Shown: positions 27,684 to 35,416 of the stretch, in pieces
Layout of the letters: every line of letters begins with the position of its first letter
How positions within the stretch are numbered: position 1 is the first letter of the stretch
Origin: Arcticibacter sp.
GTDB lineage: Bacteria > Bacteroidota > Bacteroidia > 2-12-FULL-35-15
Length of the DNA stretch: 64,000 bases
Assembly: GCA_021155045.1 (NCBI GenBank)
Contig: JAJNQB010000014.1
Coordinates: 1-64,000, forward strand
Reading direction: 5' to 3'
Translations under genes and position numbers: made by a program
The notes under the pieces: generated by a model
The model's input: only the letters and a program-made list of their open reading frames with translations
What the model was told of the DNA's origin: nothing
Database searches by the model: none

Positions 27684-27699
27684 TATTATAGGCAATACT
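27684..27699. repeat. Left inverted repeat of orphan-gene cassette
   Basis: tattataggcaatact. Its reverse complement matches 28356-28371 at 15 of 16 positions. It ends 4 bp before the ATG at 27704. A further small palindrome (aaacgca ... tgcgttt) lies just upstream at about 27656-27677. Confidence 0.6.
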
Positions 27700-27703
27700 T
27701 AAA

Positions 27704-28357
27704 ATGACAATAGACAGTTTACTGAAACCAATCAACGTAATTGTAGACTCCGTTAAGTACCTGAAAACGGAACTGACTACGAATCTTGACGCCTCAGATT
27801 CAAACTTTGATTATAAAAAGACACTTTTAGTTGCTTTGATTGGTGCGGCTATCGGACAAGCTCTGATCATATTTATTCAATGGATAAAATCAAAAATAGA
27901 TCTGCGGACCAAAAAGAGACTTATTTTGACCGACCTAAATAATCAGAAATTAATTATCGTAAGGCTTAAAAAAGACTATGAAATACTCTTAAAAAAATTC
28001 GAAGAAAAAAATTTAGAGCAGTACACTTATGACGCTTACGAAGATCTGCACTCAGACATATACAATTCTATCGTTAAAACTGACCTGTATAAGATTTTTG
28101 GCAATGAAATTATTACCGTTGTGAAAATTTATAAGACTTTAGAATTTTTAGAGCGTATTTCACTTGACTTAATTTACAACAGTTATATCACAAAGTTAGA
28201 CAATCACTTACGAGAAAAAAGAGACAAGCCAGAACATAAATATTTCTGTGCAACACATATTGGATACCTCGACACTGCAATTATCCAACTTAAAGAGAAC
28301 ATTAAGACATCTCAAGAAGTAACCGAAGAAATTGAAGCCTTTGTAAATAAGCAATAG
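27704..28357 (+). CDS. Orphan membrane-anchored hypothetical protein
   Basis: 217 residues. One transmembrane helix lies at about 44-63 (LLVALIGAAIGQALIIFIQW), followed by a cytosolic-looking, charged, probably helical region with KKRLILTDLNNQKLIIVRLKK. I recognise no family. Codon use (frequent CTG, GAC, CTC) looks less AT-biased than that of neighbours by eye. The ORF is exactly bracketed by a 16-bp imperfect inverted repeat and lies alone between aspS and tsaB, consistent with an acquired cassette. Confidence 0.65.
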   Translation: MTIDSLLKPINVIVDSVKYLKTELTTNLDASDSNFDYKKTLLVALIGAAIGQALIIFIQWIKSKIDLRTKKRLILTDLNNQKLIIVRLKKDYEILLKKFEEKNLEQYTYDAYEDLHSDIYNSIVKTDLYKIFGNEIITVVKIYKTLEFLERISLDLIYNSYITKLDNHLREKRDKPEHKYFCATHIGYLDTAIIQLKENIKTSQEVTEEIEAFVNKQ

Positions 28358-28371
28358 TACTGCCTATAATA
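28356..28371. repeat. Right inverted repeat of orphan-gene cassette
   Basis: agtactgcctataata, starting within the stop codon of the orphan gene. It is the inverse of 27684-27699 with one mismatch. The following 60 bp (to the tsaB stop) is GC-richer non-coding sequence with no feature I can name. Confidence 0.6.
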
Positions 28372-28432
28372 GCACCTAAAAAAATGCGGAGTTCCCTGCA
28401 AATTGCCACCCGTTAAAACCCGGCAGTAAAAA

Positions 28433-29155
28433 TCAGCCATCCTTTTTCTTCCCAGCCACAAATTCTTTTAAATAAAACGGTTCGAAGTAAGCTAAATTTT
28501 CAAACTGTTTTTGGTTGTATGCTTTTTCAGAAAGGGCAATCATATTTTTTGCAGAAGGAAAAATATTATCTATAAAAATAGCATTCTCATTTTTTGAAAG
28601 TACATCCTTGCATTTAGCTGCTCCATCACCAATAAATATTATCGACCTCTCTCTGTCTCTCTCCAAAAAGGAGAGAAACTCTTCGAAAGAATGTTCGTCT
28701 ATAATTTTGGCGCATGTGGGCATCAAACAATTTCCTTGTAAATCATAAATAGCACAATACACTTCCATTCTTCTTGCGTCAATCATGGGGCAAATAAAAA
28801 CCTCTCCCCTTCCCTCTAATTTGTCTTGTGCTCCTTCGAAGGAGATGGCTAAGGAGTGGTGCTCCAACGTATTTATCGCAATCAACGGTTTGTCTAAAGC
28901 GTAACACAATCCTTTTGCTGTGCTTACTCCAATTCTTAATCCTGTATAAGAACCAGGACCTTTACTAACAGCAATAGCATCTAAATCATTTAATTTAATA
29001 GCTGCTTGCTTTATTATTTCTTCAATAAAAACGGTAAGATTTTCGGCATGAGAATAATCGCCATTTTGTTCTTTTAAAGCAATTAGTTGCCCATCTTTTG
29101 CAATAGATACACTACAAACAGTAGTGGCTGTTTCTATGTTTAATATTAATGCCAC
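28433..29155 (-). CDS. tsaB: tRNA threonylcarbamoyladenosine biosynthesis protein TsaB
   Basis: 240 residues. TsaB partners TsaD in making t6A37 of ANN-decoding tRNAs. Motifs: LILNIETATTVCSVSIAKDG at the start, AIAVSKGPGSYTGLRIGVSTAKGLCYAL (about 60-87), and CPMIDARRMEVYCAIYD (about 120-136). The start codon is GTG (MALIL), 4 bp after the adaptor gene's stop, so it is probably coupled. Two variable loops carry repeat-derived sequence: HHSLAISFEGAQDKLEGRGE (about 98-117, DNA 28801-28861) and FLSFLERDRERS (about 160-171, DNA 28646-28680). Confidence 0.94.
   Translation of the reverse strand: MALILNIETATTVCSVSIAKDGQLIALKEQNGDYSHAENLTVFIEEIIKQAAIKLNDLDAIAVSKGPGSYTGLRIGVSTAKGLCYALDKPLIAINTLEHHSLAISFEGAQDKLEGRGEVFICPMIDARRMEVYCAIYDLQGNCLMPTCAKIIDEHSFEEFLSFLERDRERSIIFIGDGAAKCKDVLSKNENAIFIDNIFPSAKNMIALSEKAYNQKQFENLAYFEPFYLKEFVAGKKKDG
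28646..28680 (+). repeat. Palindromic element inside tsaB (second copy)
   Basis: Contains tctctcc-aaaaa-ggagaga (28658-28676, perfect 7-bp arms), preceded by cctctctctg. It has the same layout as the aspS/metH elements but lies in the opposite orientation to the coding frame. Translated as part of FLSFLERDRER. Confidence 0.6.
28801..28861 (-). repeat. Palindromic element inside tsaB (first copy)
   Basis: Contains the perfect palindrome ctccttcgaaggag (28831-28844), with a cctctccccttccctc flank on one side and ggctaaggagtggt on the other. It lies in frame in tsaB where relatives have a shorter variable loop. Confidence 0.6.
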
Positions 29156-29159
29156 TATT

Positions 29160-30527
29160 TTACTTTTTTTGACCGCTGAACAACTCTTCTTTCAACACTT
29201 TTTTAACTTTCATATCATCTTTCAACTGCTTGGCAATTGCACTGTAAGGAGCACTCACAACTTCATCACCAGCATTTATTCCCGATAATATTTCAATATA
29301 ATTATTGTCTTGAATTCCTGTTTTTACTTTTACTAATTTTACTTTCCCTTCCGAATAAACAAAAGCACATTCTTCTACTTTCAATAAATCTTTATTTACT
29401 TCTTCTGTTTTATTTTTAGAATCTGTTACAACTATTTCTCCTTCTTCAACTTCTTCTTTTTTCATTTTTGATTTTTCAAAAGCGCTGCTGTCTGTACGGG
29501 TAGTAACTGCTTGTATAGGAACAGTAACAACATTTAAAACTTTTTTAGTTTGAATATCTACCGTGGCACTCATTCCTGGCCGGAAAGGTGGGCGATTATC
29601 GTTTTTGTTCATTAAATCTTTGTATGATTCTTGTAAAATTCTAATTTTTACAACAAAGTTTGTTACTTGTTCTGCTGTAACTCCTATGGTGTTTGCAGAG
29701 TTTGCAATTTCTGTAACAATGCCTTTAAATTTTCTTCCTAAATACGCATCTACTTCAATCAATGTAGTATCGTTATGATGCACACGCACAATATCATTTT
29801 CGTTTACATCCACACTCACTTCCATTTCATTTAAGTTTGCCAAACGCATAATTTCTGTTCCTTCCATTTGTGCTGTACCAACCACACGTTCACCTTTTTC
29901 TTTGTTAAGTTTTGAAACTGTTCCATTTACTGGCGAATAAATATTTGTTTTAGCCAAATTATCATTTGCTTCTTTCAAAGATGCTTCACTACTTTTAACG
30001 CTAAATTCAGATGCATTTACATTTTCTTCTGCTGCTTTCACATCTGCTTTTGCTCCATCGTATGCTGCTTTTGAAGCATCAAAATCCGCTTGCGAAATTG
30101 CTCCTTGATCAAACAATTTTTTGTTGCGGTTAAAACTTGTCTCAGTATTAATAAAAGAAGCTTTGATTTGTTCTAACCTTGCTTTTGAATTTGCCAAATT
30201 AGCTTTTGCTCCATTTAATGTGGCAACCATTCTTGTTGTATTTGATTCATAAATCAAAGGGTTTATTTTGCACAATAAATCTCCCCTTTTTACTTGATCG
30301 CCTTCTTTAACAAGCAATTCCACAATCTCTCCAGAAACATCTGAACTTATTTTTACTTCTACTTCAGGCTGAATTTTTCCATTTGCAGAAACCAATTCTG
30401 TTATACTTCGTTTTGCTGCTTGCTCAGTTGTTACACGTAATTCATCCGAACTCGAACATTTTTTTAATGTAATAGATAAAACTATAACCAATATTCCAGC
30501 AACTATTATCCAAATAATTTTTTTCAT
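29160..30527 (-). CDS. Efflux periplasmic adaptor (HlyD/MFP family)
   Basis: 455 residues. The start is set at the ATG at 30527 (MKKIIWIIVAGILVIVLSIT), which gives a clean signal-anchor; the upstream 17 codons are repeat-derived. Visible domains: a lipoyl/barrel half-motif EIVELLVKEGDQVKRGDLLCKIN (about 75-97), a long coiled-coil hairpin (about 105-205, NSKARLEQIKASF...SEASLKEANDNL), the second lipoyl half NIYSPVNGTVSKLNKEKGERV, and beta-barrel and membrane-proximal domains. It bridges an inner-membrane pump to TolC. The TolC gene lies upstream in the same orientation, separated by a GxxExxY gene and repeats. No pump gene is next to it. Confidence 0.9.
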   Translation of the reverse strand: MKKIIWIIVAGILVIVLSITLKKCSSSDELRVTTEQAAKRSITELVSANGKIQPEVEVKISSDVSGEIVELLVKEGDQVKRGDLLCKINPLIYESNTTRMVATLNGAKANLANSKARLEQIKASFINTETSFNRNKKLFDQGAISQADFDASKAAYDGAKADVKAAEENVNASEFSVKSSEASLKEANDNLAKTNIYSPVNGTVSKLNKEKGERVVGTAQMEGTEIMRLANLNEMEVSVDVNENDIVRVHHNDTTLIEVDAYLGRKFKGIVTEIANSANTIGVTAEQVTNFVVKIRILQESYKDLMNKNDNRPPFRPGMSATVDIQTKKVLNVVTVPIQAVTTRTDSSAFEKSKMKKEEVEEGEIVVTDSKNKTEEVNKDLLKVEECAFVYSEGKVKLVKVKTGIQDNNYIEILSGINAGDEVVSAPYSAIAKQLKDDMKVKKVLKEELFSGQKK

Positions 30528-30541
30528 GTTTTTATTTTTTG

Positions 30542-30850
30542 TTACACAGAGTTGCACAGAACTTTCACTGAGAAACACTGAGTTTATTTTTTAACTTAAT
30601 TCACAAAATCGTTTTTTTTACTTTTTTATTACACAGAGTTGCTCGGAGTTTTCACCGAGAAACACTGAGATTATTTTTTAACTTAATTCACAAAATCGTT
30701 TTTTTTACTTTTTTATTACACAGAGTTGCTCAGAGAAACACTGAGGAACACTGAGTTTATTTTTAACTTAATTCACAAAATCGTTTTTTTTACTTTTTTA
30801 TTACACAGAGTTGCTCAGAGAAACACTGAGCTACACTGAGTTTATTTTCT
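30542..30850. repeat. Tandem array of 85-87 bp repeats, 3.5 copies
   Basis: Units start at 30542, 30629, 30716 and 30801 with ttacacagagttgc. Each runs through 'aaacactgag', 'ttaacttaattcacaaaatcg' and a T-rich stretch. The last copy is partial and overlaps the 3' end of the GxxExxY gene. This array fills the 314-bp gap between that gene and the efflux adaptor; nothing else is seen in the gap. Confidence 0.9.
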
Positions 30851-31213
30851 ATATCTTTTTATTCCGTTTTTTAGCATTGTTACATTAAAATTAATCAGCA
30901 AGCCAATTGGTTTATTTGCAAACTTCATATATGTTAGAATTTGGGCTTCATGGACAACATTAAAAGCATCTGCTGTTTTAAGTTCAATAATCACAATATT
31001 TTCAACCAACAAATCTATCCTATAACCACATTCTAATTTTATATCTTTATAAATAACTGGAACTGCAATTTGTCGCTCTACTTTTAATCCTGCCTTCTTC
31101 AATTCATAAAACAAACACTCTTCATAAGCAGATTCGAGTAATCCTGGTCCTAAATCTTTGTGAACTTCAATTGCACAACCTATTATAATTTCTGTTATTT
31201 TATTTATTTCCAT
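30842..31213 (-). CDS. GxxExxY protein
   Basis: 123 residues. GPGLLESAYEECL (about 22-34) contains the family's GxxExxY signature. The C-terminal half has VENIVIIELKTAD, an E-x-K pair resembling PD-(D/E)XK nuclease cores, and ILTYMKFANKPIGLLINF. No function is established for this family, which is frequently found near short dispersed repeats. Here it sits between TolC and the efflux adaptor and overlaps one repeat unit at its 3' end, so gene and repeats were probably inserted together (inference). Confidence 0.88.
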   Translation of the reverse strand: MEINKITEIIIGCAIEVHKDLGPGLLESAYEECLFYELKKAGLKVERQIAVPVIYKDIKLECGYRIDLLVENIVIIELKTADAFNVVHEAQILTYMKFANKPIGLLINFNVTMLKNGIKRYRK

Positions 31214-31254
31214 ATTGTAGCCCCTATCTACAAAATTACAATCAAATGCTTATT

Positions 31255-31301
31255 AATAATCTCTGTGCAATTCCGTGCCTTCTCCTTTTTTCTCAGTGTA
31301 A
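31255..31301. repeat. Diverged inverted copy of the 85-87 bp repeat core
   Basis: On the minus strand it reads ttacactgag ... ttgcacagag, resembling the core of the array at 30542-30850 (ttacacagagttgcacagaa). It lies between the TolC stop and the GxxExxY start, so related sequence flanks the GxxExxY gene on both sides. Confidence 0.5.
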
Positions 31302-31302
31302 C

Positions 31303-32742
31303 CTAAAACTTAAGCGGTTTTCCTTGATAAAAATCAAGCACTTTAGTTTTAAAAATATAATCAAATTTTGCTTGTAACAAATCACTCTGCGATTTTATTA
31401 ATTTGTTTTTCGCATCATTGTAATCGTTTGAATTCATTAAGCCTACATCAAATCGTTGTTGTGTATATTTAAATGATTCTGTCATTGCATTTAATGCTTT
31501 TAATGATGCTGAATATTTTTTTAATGCAGCATTTGCGTCTGAATATGCTTGCTGAATATTTTTTTGTATTTGTTGCTTAGTAGATTCTACCGTTAATTCT
31601 GCATTCAGTTTTTGAATACGTGCTCTATCAATCGCTGTTTTTGTTTGCAAACGATTAAACAATGGAACGGTCAGAAAAAAACCAAAAGATTTATTTACAT
31701 TGTCTTTGTATTGGTCAAAATAGGGGATTTGTTCTGTTGCAGGATTTGAAAAATAAGGCGTGTAAACAGTATCGCCAGCTGATGTAATATCTCCATTTGG
31801 AACATACGCCTGAAATGTTGGTGCTCCCGTTACTCTTTTACTCAATCCCGAATATCCTGTACCATAAGAAGCACTAAAAGATAACCGAGGGCTAAGACCT
31901 CCCCAAGCTGCTTTCACCGCTTTGTCAGCACTCATTAATTTGAATTCAGCACTTTTTACTTCAGGCAAACTTGCAACTGCTGTATTATAAATTTGAGTAG
32001 TACTTGTTTCTAAAATAGGTTGATTGGCAATATTTAATTCTGGTATTGCAATAGTAAAATTTTCTGTTGATGTTAAATTTAATAATTGGGCAAGTGATAA
32101 ATAGGCAATATCCAATTGATTTTGTGCATTGGTATAATTTAGTTCTTCTGAAGCTAATTGTGCTTCCACATCCAGCAACGCGCCTTTTGCGGCACTTCCT
32201 GCATCAACTAATTTTTTTGTGCGTTCCACAACAGATGCTGTTATTCCCATTTGATTTTGAGCGTTGGTAGCAGATTCCATAGCAAACAAAACTTGTAAAT
32301 ATGCTGTAGCAATATTTAATGAAATATCATTTTTCATTTTATCGATATCATATTTGTTTGCCAAATAAGTATATCTATTTTGTTGGATGGTATTAATATT
32401 TTGCAAGCCACTAAACAAAGTAACATCTGTACTGATTGAAAAATTTTGTGACAATACTTGCGCATCAGCAAACTGATTGGTAAATCTATCTATTGTTCTA
32501 CCAATATTATACGAATGAGAAGCATTTGCATTTAAGGAAGGCAATAAATTTGCTTGACTCTGCGTTAAATTAGCTTTTGATAAATCTGCATTAAGTTCTG
32601 ATTGTTTAATTTGAATATTATTTTTTAGAGCATAGTCAATACATTGCTCAAGTGTCCAAACTTGATTTTTTTCTTGTGCTTGAATAATGTTAAAACTAAA
32701 AAAGAATAACAACAAGATGCCATTAAACCGAACTGAATTCAT
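31303..32742 (-). CDS. TolC family outer-membrane efflux protein
   Basis: 479 residues. It has a signal peptide (MNSVRFNGILLLFFFSFNII QAQ), then WTLEQCIDYALKNNIQIKQSELNADLSKANLTQSQANLLPSLNANAS, the standard TolC first repeat. A second helical repeat starts near 250, with 'KAVKAAWGGLSPRLSFSASYGTGYSG'. It forms a trimeric outer-membrane channel and is the partner of the adaptor at 29160-30527. A TACCTTTG -7 box lies 29 bp upstream on the minus strand (32771-32778). Confidence 0.94.
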   Translation of the reverse strand: MNSVRFNGILLLFFFSFNIIQAQEKNQVWTLEQCIDYALKNNIQIKQSELNADLSKANLTQSQANLLPSLNANASHSYNIGRTIDRFTNQFADAQVLSQNFSISTDVTLFSGLQNINTIQQNRYTYLANKYDIDKMKNDISLNIATAYLQVLFAMESATNAQNQMGITASVVERTKKLVDAGSAAKGALLDVEAQLASEELNYTNAQNQLDIAYLSLAQLLNLTSTENFTIAIPELNIANQPILETSTTQIYNTAVASLPEVKSAEFKLMSADKAVKAAWGGLSPRLSFSASYGTGYSGLSKRVTGAPTFQAYVPNGDITSAGDTVYTPYFSNPATEQIPYFDQYKDNVNKSFGFFLTVPLFNRLQTKTAIDRARIQKLNAELTVESTKQQIQKNIQQAYSDANAALKKYSASLKALNAMTESFKYTQQRFDVGLMNSNDYNDAKNKLIKSQSDLLQAKFDYIFKTKVLDFYQGKPLKF

Positions 32743-32770
32743 AAAACAAATTTAATAATAGTAAGCTTTG

Positions 32771-32778
32771 CAAAGGTA
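32771..32778 (-). promoter_or_regulatory. Candidate -7 promoter box of TolC gene
   Basis: On the minus strand this is TACCTTTG, an exact TAnnTTTG match, 29 bp before the TolC ATG. Confidence 0.5.
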
Positions 32779-32835
32779 GTTTTTTAATAACAGAAACATA
32801 AATTTTTCTGTTATATCAAAATACCCCAATTTGCT

Positions 32836-32843
32836 TACCTTTG
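32836..32843 (+). promoter_or_regulatory. Candidate -7 promoter box of SemiSWEET gene
   Basis: TACCTTTG, an exact TAnnTTTG match, 16 bp before the ATG at 32860, implying a very short leader. Confidence 0.5.
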
Positions 32844-32859
32844 ACAGAAACTTTACAAA

Positions 32860-33114
32860 ATGAATTTTATAACTGCAATAGGATTAATGGCTGCATTTTG
32901 CACAACGGTTTCATTTATACCGCAAGTGCTTCAGATATTAAAAACAAAAGAAACTAAAGGAATTTCATTAGGAATGTATATTATTTTTACAACAGGAATT
33001 GCTTGTTGGTTGATATATGGAATTTGTATAAAAGATATTCCAATTATTGCAGCAAATACAATCACTTTAGTTTTAGCAGCAACCATTTTGATTTTTAAAA
33101 TAAAACATGGTTAG
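32860..33114 (+). CDS. SemiSWEET sugar transporter
   Basis: 84 residues with three transmembrane helices. The PQ-loop motif TVSFIPQVLQILKTKETKGISLGMYI is at about 17-42; the Pro-Gln and the TKETKGIS segment are typical of bacterial SemiSWEETs, which dimerise to move sugars. The length is normal (84-90). It has its own short-leader promoter and overlaps the 3' end of the opposing helicase gene by 4 bp. Confidence 0.93.
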   Translation: MNFITAIGLMAAFCTTVSFIPQVLQILKTKETKGISLGMYIIFTTGIACWLIYGICIKDIPIIAANTITLVLAATILIFKIKHG

Positions 33115-35042
33115 GAAATAAACTCCCAAGCACTTTTGTATGCACCAATACTTTCTGCGTAATCTAAAAAAGATTTATAAAAAGGATGATTCCCAAAAGT
33201 AGAACTATCGCCAATAACAACTAATTTCTTTTTTGCTCTGGTTAATGCTACATTCATTCTTCTCGTATCTGCTAAAAAACCTATTTCCTGATTTTCATTG
33301 GAACGAACTAAACTAATATATATAACATCTCTCTCTTGCCCTTGAAATCCATCAATAGTTTTTATTGCAATTTGTGATAGATAATTTTTGAAAAAATCGT
33401 CTTCTGAAATTTTCATTGTTATAAGTTGAACCTGCTCTTTATAGGGTGATATAATACCAATTTTAATTTTTTTATTTTGTTTATTCCCATTTTCATATTG
33501 CGACAAAAGTGATTTCAAATGATTTAAAAGCAATTGCGCTTCTTCTACATTTGATGTACTTAAACTTTCTAAATTCAATGTTTCGTTATACCCGCAACCT
33601 GCAGTATCAATAAAATCGAATGGTGTAAATAGTAAATGTTCGTTTTCATCGTAACTCAAACGAGTATCTTTAACAGAAACATCTGCTATTAAATCGTTGT
33701 TATAAAAATGTTTATTGGAAAAATTCATGATGTTTTCATGCATTCTATATTGAGTATTTAACATCACAGAAATGTGTTCTATTTTCATTCCTTTTTCCAT
33801 TAATGTTATTTTGAATCCTTTTTCTTCTGCAATTTTCGATTTTACTGTAGGTGGTAATTGAAAATGATCACCAGCAAAAATCACACGATTGCTTCTACTT
33901 ATCGGAATCCAACACATCGGCTCCAAAGCTTGTGCCGCTTCATCTATAAAAACGGTTGTAAATTGTTTATCGCGCAACATTCTTCCAGATGAAACAACGG
34001 GTGTGCATGCAATTACTTGTGCTTTATCTAATTGTTCTTGTAAAATAAAATCTTCTAATTGTTTTGCTTCTTTTAATATTTTTCTTGCTTCTATGTACAA
34101 TAATTGTCGTTGCTCTCTTTCTGCTTTACCAAAATTGCGTTTATACTTTCCTGCCATTCTAAAATATTCATCCGCTGTTTTTTTATAGCTTTTTAAATCT
34201 TTGTAAGATTCATGCATTGCTATTTTTGCATCCAAAGTATTTGAAATTACATCTTCCGAAATTCGTGCAGGGTTTCCCAAACGTAAAACTTTTATTCCTT
34301 CTCGATGTAATTTTTCGGTGAGTAAATCCACGGCTGTATTACTGGGACTGCATACCAATATCTGCTTTTCAATATCTAATGTTTTTCTGATTGCTTGAAC
34401 CAAAGTGGTTGTTTTTCCTGTACCTGGAGGACCGTGAACAATAGCAACATCTTTTGAAGACATAATTTTTTTTACTGTTTCATTCTGCGATGTATTTAAA
34501 CCCGAAATCTGTAATTGTTCATCTTGTTTTTCAAACTCCGGCAATTTAATTCCATATAAAACATCACGCAAATGAGCCAGACGGTTATTACTTGCATTTA
34601 TGGTTTTTTCGAGAGCAATATCCATTTCTTTATAACTTGTTTCATCAAACATCAAGTTTATCCCGAGCTTGCCATCATCACACCAATCCGGAAGCTCATC
34701 AATTGTAAGAGAAAGTTTTAATTTGTTTTGATTTATAACTTTTACAGTTCCAGTAATAGGGTGTATATCATTATAATTATTTGAAAAAAGTGATGCGACT
34801 TTTCCACCAGAAAATTGATGGGGTTCATTAATATTTGTTGTTCGTTCAACTTCAATAATTAAATATTCTCCCAAACCAATCTCAACATTTGAAATTACAA
34901 TAGGATACCAAGTAACTCCATTTTGTTTTCTGTGATTTAAATTGTTTTTTGAAAAATGTTCTTTGTATAATTTAAAATCTTCATCGCGTTCAATCTTTAA
35001 AAGCTGGCGCAAATCAGACAAACGGAGCAATGCATTATCCAT
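33111..35042 (-). CDS. Superfamily I helicase (IGHMBP2/Upf1-like)
   Basis: 643 residues. An N-terminal beta-barrel region (about 30-150) leads into Walker A VHGPPGTGKTTTLVQAIRK (about 202-220). Motif II is VFIDEAAQALEP (about 370-381), motif III is FAGDHFQLPPTV, motif IV includes LNTQYRMHENIM, and motifs V/VI are TIDGFQGQERDVIYISLVRSN and RRMNVALTRAKKKLVVIGD. The bacterial relatives unwind DNA or RNA 5'-3'; the cellular role is not established. It lies downstream of the two-component pair by 5 bp, so it may share their transcript. Confidence 0.92.
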   Translation of the reverse strand: MDNALLRLSDLRQLLKIERDEDFKLYKEHFSKNNLNHRKQNGVTWYPIVISNVEIGLGEYLIIEVERTTNINEPHQFSGGKVASLFSNNYNDIHPITGTVKVINQNKLKLSLTIDELPDWCDDGKLGINLMFDETSYKEMDIALEKTINASNNRLAHLRDVLYGIKLPEFEKQDEQLQISGLNTSQNETVKKIMSSKDVAIVHGPPGTGKTTTLVQAIRKTLDIEKQILVCSPSNTAVDLLTEKLHREGIKVLRLGNPARISEDVISNTLDAKIAMHESYKDLKSYKKTADEYFRMAGKYKRNFGKAEREQRQLLYIEARKILKEAKQLEDFILQEQLDKAQVIACTPVVSSGRMLRDKQFTTVFIDEAAQALEPMCWIPISRSNRVIFAGDHFQLPPTVKSKIAEEKGFKITLMEKGMKIEHISVMLNTQYRMHENIMNFSNKHFYNNDLIADVSVKDTRLSYDENEHLLFTPFDFIDTAGCGYNETLNLESLSTSNVEEAQLLLNHLKSLLSQYENGNKQNKKIKIGIISPYKEQVQLITMKISEDDFFKNYLSQIAIKTIDGFQGQERDVIYISLVRSNENQEIGFLADTRRMNVALTRAKKKLVVIGDSSTFGNHPFYKSFLDYAESIGAYKSAWEFIS

Positions 35043-35047
35043 AATAG

Positions 35048-35416
35048 TTATGAATGAAGCATTTTTTTTACTTCAGAAAGAAGATCTTTCGTTAAAATAG
35101 GCTTTAACAAATAAGAAGTATTTGTAATTTCTTTAATTAGATGCAATGTTTTATTATCTGAATTCCCTGTAATAAAAACAATAGGGATATCTGATACTTC
35201 ACGTAGTTTTTCTACTGTTTCAATTCCTGATAAATTACCTTTTAATGTTATATCCATTAAAATTAAATCGGGTGTGGCTTCATCGATTTTATTTAGAGCT
35301 TCTTCTCCTGAGGATACGCTTGCAACAACCTGATAACCTGCCAATGACAAATTCATTTTATTTTCCATTGCAACAATGGCTTCATCTTCTACTATAAGTA
35401 TTTTTTTCTTAATCAT
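35048..35416 (-). CDS. Single-domain response regulator (CheY-like)
   Basis: 122 residues, receiver domain only. KILIVEDEAIVAMENK (acidic pocket at positions 11-12) and PDLILMDITLKG (phospho-acceptor Asp at about 55) are followed by VFITGNSD (Thr/Ser switch) and LLKPI (conserved Lys). No output domain. It overlaps the upstream histidine kinase by 4 bp (ATGA), so it is the cognate partner. Confidence 0.95.
   Translation of the reverse strand: MIKKKILIVEDEAIVAMENKMNLSLAGYQVVASVSSGEEALNKIDEATPDLILMDITLKGNLSGIETVEKLREVSDIPIVFITGNSDNKTLHLIKEITNTSYLLKPILTKDLLSEVKKMLHS

Noticed and set aside
27640..27685. attC-like recombination site before the orphan gene
   Set aside because: A 7-bp aaacgca/tgcgttt palindrome with a GTTAAAT-like core is present, but the second core is imperfect, the site is too short and no integrase is in the window. 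I mention it only as a test in the cassette finding.
30542..30850. CRISPR array
   Set aside because: The repeats are 85-87 bp tandem units that are similar along their full length, with no unique spacers and no cas genes.
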